A stretch of DNA of 64,000 bases, taken from contig JBNKQR010000008.1 in NCBI GenBank assembly GCA_050295975.1, positions 1 to 64,000 of the forward strand. Direction: 5' to 3'. Under the pieces are notes generated by a model. It saw only the letters and a list, made by a program, of their open reading frames with translations. It was not told where the DNA came from and searched no databases. The stretch comes from JAPHTQ01 sp050295975 (GTDB lineage: Bacteria; Pseudomonadota; Gammaproteobacteria; Thiohalomonadales; Thiohalomonadaceae). The translations under genes and the position numbers were made by a program. Positions 14,558 to 22,588 of the stretch are shown in pieces. How positions within the stretch are numbered: the first letter of the stretch is position 1; each line of letters starts with the position of its first letter.

Positions 14558-14937
14558 TAGGCGTAGTGCTTGCGGTTGTGACGTCCGCCCGGGCTCTTCT
14601 TCTGCGTCACCACCCCCCTGATCGCCTCAGGCCCATCTAACTGCTCACTGACATAGTTCGGGTTGAGCGGCATCAGATAGTAACGGTCATTACTCACCTT
14701 GAGCTGGCGGAAGGTGTACTCCTCATTGTGCCAGGCGATCACATAGGAACCATCGTGATAGGAAGCACCCGGCTCTATCACAATCACATCGCCGTCGTTG
14801 AATTCAGGTGCCATGCTGTCACCCAGCACCATCAGTGCAAAGGGCTCCTTCTCTTCACAGCCAGCCGCTAGTGAATCGGCCAGTTCATCGCCCTGCTTCA
14901 GTTGTTCGATAGGAATATGGGTTTCCACGTTCAACAT
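14557..14937 (-). CDS. S24 (LexA-like) peptidase-fold protein without DNA-binding domain
   Basis: From ATG 14937 (GAGAAGG directly before it) the product has 126 residues. It is essentially one S24 domain: VLGDSMAPEFNDGDVIVIEP carries the catalytic Ser41, followed by GSYVIAW and YLMPLNPNY. The position of the catalytic lysine in LexA and UmuD (VKRLK) here reads TFRQLK, so Lys is replaced by Arg77. Self-cleavage may therefore be lost. A longer frame could start at 15057, but this would leave only 16 nt to the divergent rhodanese start at 15074, so the shorter form is favoured. There is no helix-turn-helix, so any repressor function would need a partner. Confidence 0.8.
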   Translation of the reverse strand: MLNVETHIPIEQLKQGDELADSLAAGCEEKEPFALMVLGDSMAPEFNDGDVIVIEPGASYHDGSYVIAWHNEEYTFRQLKVSNDRYYLMPLNPNYVSEQLDGPEAIRGVVTQKKSPGGRHNRKHYA

Positions 14938-15073
14938 CCTTCTCAAATCCGGTAAAGATAGCCATAGCATACCAGATGCCCGTGCCCGGTTTTGAGCGAC
15001 GGCGATAAAGCGGCTAAACTGCACAGCTTCCGGATGCGGCCAAAAACCATATAGCAAGAAGGTTTATTTTGCC

Positions 15074-15541
15074 ATGAAACACTTTACTGATCTGATCGCC
15101 GAAGCCCTGCCCGACATCGAAGAGCTTTTCCCCTGGGATCTGGAGGAAAAGCTGGGTCAGGAAAACAAACCTTTCCTCCTCGATATTCGTGAACCCTACG
15201 AATTCGATGCCCTGCATATAGAAGGCTCAATCAACGTCCCCCGTGGCATTCTCGAATCCGCCTGCGACTGGGATTACGAAGAGACCGTACCGGAACTGGC
15301 CGCCGGGAGGAATCGCGAGATAATCGTTATCTGTCGCTCAGGCAATCGCAGCGTGCTGGCCGCCCATACCATGCAACGGATGGGCTTTAAAAACGTCGCC
15401 TCACTTAAAACTGGGATTCGTGGCTGGAATGACTTTGAACAGCCGCTGCTGAATGCGGCCGGGGAACCGGTGGATATCGATGATGCGGATGTGGTCTTGG
15501 CGAGTCGGGTAAAACCAGAACAGCAGAGGCCAGTGGCGTAG
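15074..15541 (+). CDS. Cytoplasmic single-domain rhodanese
   Basis: The 155-residue protein has no signal peptide. It has LLDIREPYEF, GSINVPRGILE and the classical active loop CRSGNRS with catalytic Cys87. It lacks the CPPFC segment of the exported copies, so it belongs to a different rhodanese group that handles persulfide sulfur in the cytoplasm. An N-terminal extension of about 20 residues (IAEALPDIEELFPWDL) precedes the domain. It is divergent from the S24-type gene and convergent with cysG. No -24/-12 promoter was seen in front of it. Confidence 0.92.
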   Translation: MKHFTDLIAEALPDIEELFPWDLEEKLGQENKPFLLDIREPYEFDALHIEGSINVPRGILESACDWDYEETVPELAAGRNREIIVICRSGNRSVLAAHTMQRMGFKNVASLKTGIRGWNDFEQPLLNAAGEPVDIDDADVVLASRVKPEQQRPVA

Positions 15542-15571
15542 GTTTATCGTCATTCCGGTCTAGGCTGGAAT

Positions 15572-15593
15572 AAAAAAGGGAGCTACCGCTCCC
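15572..15593 (-). terminator. Terminator at the end of cysG
   Basis: On the minus strand GGGAGC-GGTA-GCTCCC is followed by six T residues. The stem overlaps the cysG stop codon. Confidence 0.75.
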
Positions 15594-16989
15594 CTTTCTC
15601 TATCATTAATTCCGATCGATACCAGTTCAGTTTGTCATGCAACTTCACTACGTTGCCAACGATGATCAATGTTGGCGGCTTGATCTCTTCACTGGAAATT
15701 AACTCTGGCATGGTGCCAAGTGTTCCGGTGAAAACACGTTGCCGTGGTGTGGTCGCCTGCTGCACTAAAGCGATGGGTAGTTCAGCAGGCATGCCATGCT
15801 CGATCAATTTTTCGCAGATGATCGGTAGCCCTTTTAATCCCATATAAAAGACGACTGTCTGGTTTGGCTGAGCCAGTCCCTGCCAGTTGAGATTCATACT
15901 GCCGTCTTTCAGGTGGCCGGTAACAAAGACCACCGCCTGCGAATAGTCACGATGAGTCAGTGGGATACCGGCGTAGGCAGAGGTACCGAGTGCCGCGGTG
16001 ATACCGGGCACGACCTGGAAGTTAACCCCATTGGCGGTCAGTGTATCGATCTCTTCACCACCGCGACCGAAGACGAAGGGGTCCCCCCCTTTGAGTCGGC
16101 AAACGCGCTTTCCTTCTTTGGCCAGATCTACCAGCATCTGGTTGATCTGATCCTGAGGAACCGAGTGATTATCGCGCTCCTTACCCACGTAGATGCGCTG
16201 TGCATCACGGCGGCTCAGTTCCAGCACCTCTTTGGAGATCAAACGGTCGTAGACGATCACATCGGCCTGTTGCATCAGACGCAGGGCGCGGAAGGTCAAC
16301 AGATCCGGATCTCCCGGGCCACCGCCGATAAGATAGACCTCACCAGTCTCTTCAGTCATGCCCTTCTCTACCGACTGATTCAGTTCCTTTTCAGCCTCAT
16401 CATCTTTGCCTGCAAAGACCAGTTCAGCCACACGTCCCTGCAACACCCCCTCCCAAAATATACGGCGGGCGTTGACATTAGTGAAACGCGCTTTGACCTT
16501 GTCGCGAAAGCCATCGACCATCGATGCCAGGCGTCCATAGGCCGAAGGAATGGTGGATTCGAGTTGCGCGCGCAGCAGGCGCGCCAATACCGGGGAAGCT
16601 CCACCAGTGGAGACGGCGATCTGTACAGGGCTGCGGTCGATAATCGACGGCAGAATAAAGCTGCACAGGTCAGGATTGTCGACCACATTGACCGGGAGTT
16701 GGCGGGCTTTGGCCAGTTCGGATACCGTGCGATTAACCACTTCATCGTCAGTGGCGGCAATGACCAGGGCCACTTCATCCAGATCGGCCTCACAGAACTC
16801 ACCCGGTTTGTATTGCAGTTTGCCCCCATCGGCCAGGGCCTTCAGGTCATCGGTGAGTGCAGGACTGACCATGGTGATCGTGGCTCCGGCCTGCAGCAGA
16901 AGCGAGGCCTTACGCTCAGCCACTTCACCACCACCCACAACCAGGCAGCGTTGACCGCGCACATTCATGAATATCGGTAAAAATTCCAT
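15583..16989 (-). CDS. cysG: Siroheme synthase (fused dehydrogenase/ferrochelatase/methyltransferase)
   Basis: The 468-residue protein has the full CysG layout. The N-terminal precorrin-2 dehydrogenase/ferrochelatase half carries an NAD-binding motif (CLVVGGGEVAERKASLL, NVVDNPDLCSF), and the C-terminal uroporphyrinogen-III methyltransferase half carries VYLIGGGPGDPDLLT, RLKGGDPFVFGRGGEE and GITAALGTSAYAGIPLTHRD. It makes siroheme from uroporphyrinogen III. Siroheme is the cofactor of assimilatory sulfite reductase and of the reverse dissimilatory sulfite reductase of sulfur oxidisers; neither enzyme is in this window. Its position among rhodaneses fits a sulfur-metabolism context. Confidence 0.96.
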   Translation of the reverse strand: MEFLPIFMNVRGQRCLVVGGGEVAERKASLLLQAGATITMVSPALTDDLKALADGGKLQYKPGEFCEADLDEVALVIAATDDEVVNRTVSELAKARQLPVNVVDNPDLCSFILPSIIDRSPVQIAVSTGGASPVLARLLRAQLESTIPSAYGRLASMVDGFRDKVKARFTNVNARRIFWEGVLQGRVAELVFAGKDDEAEKELNQSVEKGMTEETGEVYLIGGGPGDPDLLTFRALRLMQQADVIVYDRLISKEVLELSRRDAQRIYVGKERDNHSVPQDQINQMLVDLAKEGKRVCRLKGGDPFVFGRGGEEIDTLTANGVNFQVVPGITAALGTSAYAGIPLTHRDYSQAVVFVTGHLKDGSMNLNWQGLAQPNQTVVFYMGLKGLPIICEKLIEHGMPAELPIALVQQATTPRQRVFTGTLGTMPELISSEEIKPPTLIIVGNVVKLHDKLNWYRSELMIEKGER

Positions 16990-17243
16990 CGGTCCTGTCT
17001 ATTTCCCGTTGGCGAAAGGCCGCATAGTTTACCCCTTCCTGTCAGATTTGGCACCTAGACTTCTTTATTGATGCACATCACTTTTCAGATGTTACCCTGC
17101 ACAATCCCAGAATATTTGTAATAGAATATGCACATCCTCCAGACAGGAAAAACATACTAGATTTTGGTGCGAGTCACTCTTATGCCAAACCCATTGGGTG
17201 CGGAACAGTAAGAAATGTAGGATCAGAACTATAAAGGACCCCA

Positions 17244-18032
17244 ATGAAAATGCGAAGTAAAGCCCTGGCCGCCATCAGTCTATTGCTTGGCGCGATTTTC
17301 ACTCTCCCCCTGCAAGCTGAAGATGAGTTCCCCCTTCGAGCCCTGTACCCCAAAGTTGCCCCCATTGAACTAGAAGCCCTGTACATGAAGCAGGACAAGG
17401 TTGTGATCTTTGATGTGCGGAGCAGCTATGAATTTGAGACGCTTCACATCAAGGGAGCCCAACATCTGGCGCTGAATGATCACGAGTTTGTCGCCAAACT
17501 CAAGTCGTTGCGGAATGATGATAAGAGGCCCTTTGTCTTTTACTGCAACGGTCATACCTGCAAGAAATCGTACAAAGCTGCATCAAAGGCAATGAAAGGT
17601 GGGATAGATAATACCTACACATTCGATGCTGGCATCTTCTCCTGGACCAAGGCCCATCCCGATCAAGCGGTGTTGTTGGGCAAAAGCCCTGTCGACCCAA
17701 ATGCACTGATCAGTAAGAAAAAGCTTGAGGCACATATGCTTAAGCCAGAAGAGTTCGGTATTCGTGTCGGCAACGACACTATCGTTCTCGACATTCGGGA
17801 CGTGGGCCAGACCAGCACCATCAACCTCTTTCCCATGCATCAGCACTCAGTGCCGCTGGATAACAAAAAGCTTGAGACATACGTCAAGCAGGCGCGTGCT
17901 ACTGGAAAGACCTTGATGATCTACGACGCGGTAGGCAAACAGGTGCGCTGGCTACAATACTATCTGGAATCCGCACGGGTCCCGAAATATTACTTCATGA
18001 AAGGTGGCGCCCAGGCGTTTCTCGATTATTAA
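17244..18032 (+). CDS. Exported two-domain rhodanese, active site in the first domain
   Basis: The 262-residue protein has a signal peptide (cleavage near PLQA, residue 25). Two rhodanese-type domains follow. The first (about 36-140) has IFDVRSSYEFETLHIKGAQ and the loop CNGHTCKKS with Cys101 and Cys106, the same CNG-x2-C spacing as the exported single-domain copies. The second (about 155-262) has IVLDIRDVG but its loop reads YDAVGKQVRW, with no cysteine. Classical two-domain thiosulfate sulfurtransferases have the reverse arrangement, with the active Cys in the second domain. It lacks the CPPFC segment. AAGGACC precedes the ATG. The upstream region has only a degenerate -24/-12-like element. 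Confidence 0.88.
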   Translation: MKMRSKALAAISLLLGAIFTLPLQAEDEFPLRALYPKVAPIELEALYMKQDKVVIFDVRSSYEFETLHIKGAQHLALNDHEFVAKLKSLRNDDKRPFVFYCNGHTCKKSYKAASKAMKGGIDNTYTFDAGIFSWTKAHPDQAVLLGKSPVDPNALISKKKLEAHMLKPEEFGIRVGNDTIVLDIRDVGQTSTINLFPMHQHSVPLDNKKLETYVKQARATGKTLMIYDAVGKQVRWLQYYLESARVPKYYFMKGGAQAFLDY

Positions 18033-18051
18033 ACTGCCGATACACCACATA

Positions 18052-18081
18052 AAAAAGCGGGGTTATACCCCGCTTTTTTTG
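18052..18081. terminator. Bidirectional terminator between the two-domain rhodanese and serS
   Basis: The stem GCGGGG/CCCCGC with a TTATA-type loop is flanked by six A on the left and seven T on the right. Confidence 0.88.
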
Positions 18082-18098
18082 CACTGTCTTTGGCGGGC

Positions 18099-19382
18099 TC
18101 AACCAGTAGGTTCAAGAACCTTCATCCCGGCCATGTAGGGTTGCAATACATCTGGAATGCCCACCGTTCCGTCCGCCTGCTGATAGTTCTCAAGAATCGC
18201 CACCAGGGTACGACCCACAGCCAGACCGGAGCCGTTAACGGTGTGTACCAGATCCGGCTTTTTGGTTTCCGGATTACGCCAGCGCGCCTGCATCCGACGA
18301 GCCTGAAAATCGCGAAAACTGGAACAGGAGGAGATCTCCCGGTATTTACCCTGCCCCGGCAGCCATACCTCCAGGTCGTAGGTCTTACAGGAGGAGAAAC
18401 CGATGTCACCGGTGCAGAGGTTCATCACCCGGTAAGGCAGGCCCAACATCTGTAACACCTTCTCAGCGTGGCCAGTCAGTTCTTCCAATGCTTCGAATGA
18501 TTTTTCTGGATGGACGATCTGCACCAGTTCCACCTTCTCGAACTGGTGCTGGCGGATCATGCCGCGGGTATCCTTACCGTAGGAACCGGCTTCGCTGCGG
18601 AAACAGGGAGTATGGGCGGCAAAACGCAGCGGTAGCCTCTCTGCCTCGATGATCTCGTCTCGCACCATGTTGGTTACCGGAACCTCTGCGGTTGGGATCA
18701 GGTAGTAGCCGTGCTCACCACCAAGGGCAAACAGGTCTTCCTCGAATTTCGGCAACTGGCCGGTGCCTCGCAGGGAGTCGGCGTTCACCATATAGGGGAC
18801 ATAGGTTTCACGATAGCCGTGCTCACTGGTGTGCAGGTCGAGCATGAACTGAATCAGGGCGCGGTGCAGACGCGCCATCGTTCCTGTCATTACAGCAAAA
18901 CGGGAACCGGTCAGTTTTGCCGCAGTGTCGAAATCGAGTCCGCCGAGACGTTGCCCAACATCGACGTGATCCTGGGGTTCGAAATCGAACTTACGTGGTT
19001 CGCCCCAGCGACGTACTTCCTCGTTATCGTCCTCATCCTTGCCCTCTGGGACGCTGTCGTCAGGGATATTAGGCACTCCCATGAGTATCGCATTCAGCTC
19101 ATCCTGCAGTGCTGCCAGACGGGTCTCTGCCGCTTTCAGTCGGTCACCCATATCCGCCACCGCATCCAGTAGAGGCTGGATATCTTCACCACTGGCCTTG
19201 GCCTTGCCGATAGCCTTGGAGCGCTGGTTGCGCTCGTTTTGCAGCTCCTGGGTCTGGATCTGCAGGGTTTTACGCTCAGTTTCCAGCGCACTGATGGCCG
19301 CAGTATCGAGTTTGAAGCCACGGCGAGCCAGTTGCTGTGCGGTCGCTTCAAGGTCGCTACGGAACAAGCGGGGATCTAACAT
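18099..19382 (-). CDS. serS: Seryl-tRNA synthetase
   Basis: The 427-residue class II synthetase starts MLDPRLFRSDLEATAQQLARRG. Its N-terminal tRNA-binding coiled coil spans about 30-100, rich in Glu, Gln and Lys. The catalytic domain has YLIPTAEVPVTN, motif 2 FRSEAGSYGKDTRGMIRQHQF and motif 3 NGSGLAVGRTLVAILEN. It charges tRNA-Ser. Length and motifs are normal. It may be co-transcribed with the upstream DUF190-crcB pair. Confidence 0.97.
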   Translation of the reverse strand: MLDPRLFRSDLEATAQQLARRGFKLDTAAISALETERKTLQIQTQELQNERNQRSKAIGKAKASGEDIQPLLDAVADMGDRLKAAETRLAALQDELNAILMGVPNIPDDSVPEGKDEDDNEEVRRWGEPRKFDFEPQDHVDVGQRLGGLDFDTAAKLTGSRFAVMTGTMARLHRALIQFMLDLHTSEHGYRETYVPYMVNADSLRGTGQLPKFEEDLFALGGEHGYYLIPTAEVPVTNMVRDEIIEAERLPLRFAAHTPCFRSEAGSYGKDTRGMIRQHQFEKVELVQIVHPEKSFEALEELTGHAEKVLQMLGLPYRVMNLCTGDIGFSSCKTYDLEVWLPGQGKYREISSCSSFRDFQARRMQARWRNPETKKPDLVHTVNGSGLAVGRTLVAILENYQQADGTVGIPDVLQPYMAGMKVLEPTG

Positions 19383-19411
19383 GGGTCTCTCTGCCTTGCC
19401 TTATCGTTGTG

Positions 19412-19714
19412 TTATTCGTTGATCCGGGCATTCCAGCTAAGGATATGTCCCGGTTTGATGATGTTGCTAAGGTGTTCGATGATCTCGGCAGCCTTATCTG
19501 GCGCATCGAAAAACTCGACGACCAATGGCAGGTCCAGGGAGAGGTCCAGTAAACGGCTGGTGTGCAGCTTTCCCGAATCGCCAAAGCCGGCAATGGCGCG
19601 GAATACACTTACACCACGAACATGCTCCCACTCTTGTAGCCGCTTTAGCAGGGTCTCCAGTTGAGACTGGCCCTCACTGATATAGATACGTACTACTGTC
19701 ACTTCATTCGCCAT
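19412..19714 (-). CDS. DUF190 (PII-like) protein
   Basis: The 100-residue protein begins ANEVTVVRIYISEGQSQ and has GVSVFRAIAGFGDSG and LPLVVEFFD, the pattern of DUF190, a ferredoxin-like domain related to PII. It starts 1 nt after the crcB stop codon, a pairing seen in many genomes, which suggests a regulatory role in fluoride export. Molecular function is not established. Confidence 0.88.
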   Translation of the reverse strand: MANEVTVVRIYISEGQSQLETLLKRLQEWEHVRGVSVFRAIAGFGDSGKLHTSRLLDLSLDLPLVVEFFDAPDKAAEIIEHLSNIIKPGHILSWNARINE

Positions 19715-19715
19715 T

Positions 19716-20087
19716 TTACTGCCTCCCGATGACCAGACCGACCCAGGCGCTTAACAGGCACAACACCACACTGAGCACTGTGTTGCTGAATGCCTTCAGC
19801 AGTTCACCATCTTCAAGCAGGTTCAGGGTTTCGATGGAAAAAGTGGAAAATGTGGTAAATGCTCCAAGCAGGCCAATCATGATCAGTGCGCGCCACTCCG
19901 GACCACTAACCATACGCTCCACCAGCAGGGCAAAACAGAGTCCCATTACCAGTGAACCGAAGACATTCACCACCAGCGTACCGTAGGGGAAATCACGCCC
20001 CAACATGGTATAGACCCAGCCGGAGACCAGGAAACGCAACACCGCACCGGCGCCACCACCTGCGGCGATGAGGAGAATCTGGTTCAT
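19716..20087 (-). CDS. crcB: Fluoride channel/exporter CrcB (Fluc)
   Basis: The 123-residue membrane protein has four predicted membrane helices and the Fluc motifs AAGGGAGAVLRFLVS, GTLVVNVFGSLVMG and GLLGAFTTFSTFSIET (the TTFSTF stretch lines the pore). It lets cytoplasmic fluoride leave the cell. I looked for the conserved fluoride riboswitch pattern in the 70 nt upstream and did not see it. Confidence 0.95.
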   Translation of the reverse strand: MNQILLIAAGGGAGAVLRFLVSGWVYTMLGRDFPYGTLVVNVFGSLVMGLCFALLVERMVSGPEWRALIMIGLLGAFTTFSTFSIETLNLLEDGELLKAFSNTVLSVVLCLLSAWVGLVIGRQ

Positions 20088-20158
20088 GGGAGTTCTCTAG
20101 AATGTGGCATCATAGGCGCGCATTCTACCGAACTGCAGCGCTGCTGACATCATGTGGG

Positions 20159-22531
20159 CTACGAATTTGCCAGCTTTTTACCCCTCTCAGCCAACATAAC
20201 CTGCGTAAGTTCCTCTTCCGGTAACGGTCGGCTGAAATAGAAACCCTGGTATTGTTCACAACCCATATCCCTGAGCGCATCAAGCTGCGCCTCGGTCTCC
20301 ACCCCTTCAGCGATAACATCCAGTCCCAGATGATCGGTCATGCTGATGATGGTATCGACAATCGCCATACTGCCGTCCTCATCAGGGATATGTGATACGA
20401 ATGATTGATCGATTTTGAGCCGATCCAGTGGCAGTTTTCGCAGATAGGCAAGGGAAGAATAGCCCGTACCAAAATCATCAAGAGAGAAGCGGACACCCTC
20501 CCCTTTCAATTCGCGCATTTTGTCTGCCACGCCATCGCTATCTTCCAGCAGAATATTCTCCGTCAACTCCAACTCAAGTCGTGCTGCCTCAATGCCGCTC
20601 TGCTGGATGATGTCACGCACCTGAGTCACAAAATCAGCATGGCGAAACTGATACGGGCTCACGTTAATCGCAAGAGCAGGTATGTAATCGGGCGCCAGTG
20701 GAGCCGCATGGCGGCGCAGCATCTCACACCCTGCCTTTAATACCCACTCTCCCATGGGAATAATTAAGCCAGTCTCTTCTGCAAGGGTGATAAAACTGTT
20801 CGGTGAGATCAAACCCTGTGTTGGATGCTGCCAGCGCAATAGCGCTTCTGCGCCTATAATATGCCCTTCGTTATTAAATTGCGGTTGGTAGTGAATGATG
20901 AATTCATTTCTGTTGATGGCACGTCGCAGATCGTCCTGCATCGCCAAACGTGTCTCAGCGATCACCTGCATACTTGGCAGGAAGAATTGGGTCCCATTTC
21001 GGCCGGTCTCCTTGGCGCGGTACATCGCAGTATCCGCCTGCATCATGATCGAGTCTGCGTGTTCACTATTGAAGGGGAACATGGCAATGCCAATGCTGCA
21101 GGTCACCTGCAGACGATGCCCGCCAAGGTTGAGCGGTAATGAGAGCCGTCGATGGATCTTATCGGCGATGGTGCGAATGATATTGACTGCCTTATCAGTA
21201 TCCATCGGCAGACCGGCAAGCAGTACCACGAACTCGTCCCCACCCATTCGGGCTGCGGTATCTTCATGACGAATCGTTCCGAGCAAACGCACCGCCATCT
21301 CCCTGAGCAGGATATCGCCGCTGCTATGGCCCAGGGTATCGTTGATTATCTTGAACTGATCCAGATCGAGAAACAGCAGGGCTCCCATCTGTTTATGCCG
21401 TTTGGTCTGCACCACCGCCTGCTCCAGTCGGTCCTGTAAAAGCACTCGATTAGGCAATCCGGTCAGGCTATCGTAGAACGCTTGCCGCTCCAGCTGTGCC
21501 TCTACCTGCTTACGAGCAGAGATATCACTGAAGGTCACCACTGCACCTGACACGACGCCATTATGTAGAACGGGTGTACCACGGTACTCCACGGGGAAAG
21601 AAGTACCGTCCTTGCGCCACAGCACTTCATTGGTCACATGACACGGTTTTCCATCTTGTACTGTCTTCTCCAGAGGGCACTCCTCTTTCGGATAGTGTTT
21701 CCCGTCTGGATGACAGTGATGGATGGTGTTATGCATTGACTTGCCGATCAGCTCCTCAAGCTCATATCCCAGCATGTGTGCGGCAGCTGGATTGACAAAG
21801 GTCGTTATGCCGTCTTCATCAGTACCAAATATCCCTTCGGAAACCGATTCCAGTAACAGACTATTTTGTGCGGTGCTTTCCTGGATGTAGGTCATTGCCT
21901 GTTCCAGTTCCAAACTTTTACTCAGAGCAAGCAGAATATTGCTATAGGCTCGTGCAGCACTGATATTCACCAGCAGGGTAAAAAGCATCGCCAGTGGGGC
22001 AATTAGGCTAGCGGAATCACCACCTTCCCAGAGTAGTCGCAGGGTAATCGGTGTCAGGATCAGCATCAGAAAGATGTGAATGGCGAAGGGATAGGACGCA
22101 AGGGTAGTAATCGAACCGGCGGAGATAGCCGCAAGAATAAACAACAGGGTCATTTGGTGCAGTAGATCTGTCGCAGGAAACAGCAACAGGCCAGCACAAC
22201 CCCACACCACTCCGGAGAGATAGACGCCAATGAGATTGTACTGCAACCATCGATTGTCTCGTGAGGTGTCCTGTTCACTTCGCCGTGCAAAGGATTGATG
22301 CCAGTACCAACGTAACAACAGCAGCAACAGTACTGAGATCAACCATGCTGCGACATTCTCAGGTGGCACCGCAGAAAACTGAACCATGGCCAGTGCAATG
22401 GCATGAATAAGGATCGTTACGAGGGTAACCGGCAGGGCCCGGTAGAGGATGTTGATCTGTTCTCGGCGAAGTCGTTGTGGATCGACCTCGGCCAGTCTCT
22501 TCCCTATTGGCGGTTCAATGAACACGTGCAA
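20159..22531 (-). CDS. Membrane PAS-GGDEF-EAL protein (cyclic di-GMP turnover)
   Basis: The 790-residue protein has five or six membrane helices in the first 200 residues. A PAS domain follows (about 215-345) with HHCHPDGKHYPKEECPL, then a GGDEF domain with intact RMGGDEF, and an EAL domain with GAEALLRW, ELTENILL and DDFGTGYSSL. Both output domains keep their signature residues, so it could make and break cyclic di-GMP, with the PAS and membrane part controlling the balance. It stands alone; the signal cannot be deduced. A promoter was not identified. Confidence 0.93.
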   Translation of the reverse strand: MHVFIEPPIGKRLAEVDPQRLRREQINILYRALPVTLVTILIHAIALAMVQFSAVPPENVAAWLISVLLLLLLRWYWHQSFARRSEQDTSRDNRWLQYNLIGVYLSGVVWGCAGLLLFPATDLLHQMTLLFILAAISAGSITTLASYPFAIHIFLMLILTPITLRLLWEGGDSASLIAPLAMLFTLLVNISAARAYSNILLALSKSLELEQAMTYIQESTAQNSLLLESVSEGIFGTDEDGITTFVNPAAAHMLGYELEELIGKSMHNTIHHCHPDGKHYPKEECPLEKTVQDGKPCHVTNEVLWRKDGTSFPVEYRGTPVLHNGVVSGAVVTFSDISARKQVEAQLERQAFYDSLTGLPNRVLLQDRLEQAVVQTKRHKQMGALLFLDLDQFKIINDTLGHSSGDILLREMAVRLLGTIRHEDTAARMGGDEFVVLLAGLPMDTDKAVNIIRTIADKIHRRLSLPLNLGGHRLQVTCSIGIAMFPFNSEHADSIMMQADTAMYRAKETGRNGTQFFLPSMQVIAETRLAMQDDLRRAINRNEFIIHYQPQFNNEGHIIGAEALLRWQHPTQGLISPNSFITLAEETGLIIPMGEWVLKAGCEMLRRHAAPLAPDYIPALAINVSPYQFRHADFVTQVRDIIQQSGIEAARLELELTENILLEDSDGVADKMRELKGEGVRFSLDDFGTGYSSLAYLRKLPLDRLKIDQSFVSHIPDEDGSMAIVDTIISMTDHLGLDVIAEGVETEAQLDALRDMGCEQYQGFYFSRPLPEEELTQVMLAERGKKLANS

Positions 22532-22588
22532 CTCCCTTTACAAACCATCTGCCTGAACCTGGCAATGGCTAACCCTGTTCAGCTTCAA

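Noticed and set aside
15913..16980. 355-codon open frame antisense to cysG
   Set aside because: The opposite strand encodes complete siroheme synthase with all motifs; the antisense product has no recognisable feature.
17049..17064. Possible -24/-12 promoter before the two-domain rhodanese (TGGCACCTAGACTTCT)
   Set aside because: The -24 part is perfect but the -12 part reads TTC where GC is needed; only one TGTCA half-site is nearby. Not enough to include this gene in the regulon.
20088..20158. Fluoride riboswitch upstream of crcB
   Set aside because: The conserved riboswitch pattern is not visible in the 70 nt between crcB and the next gene.
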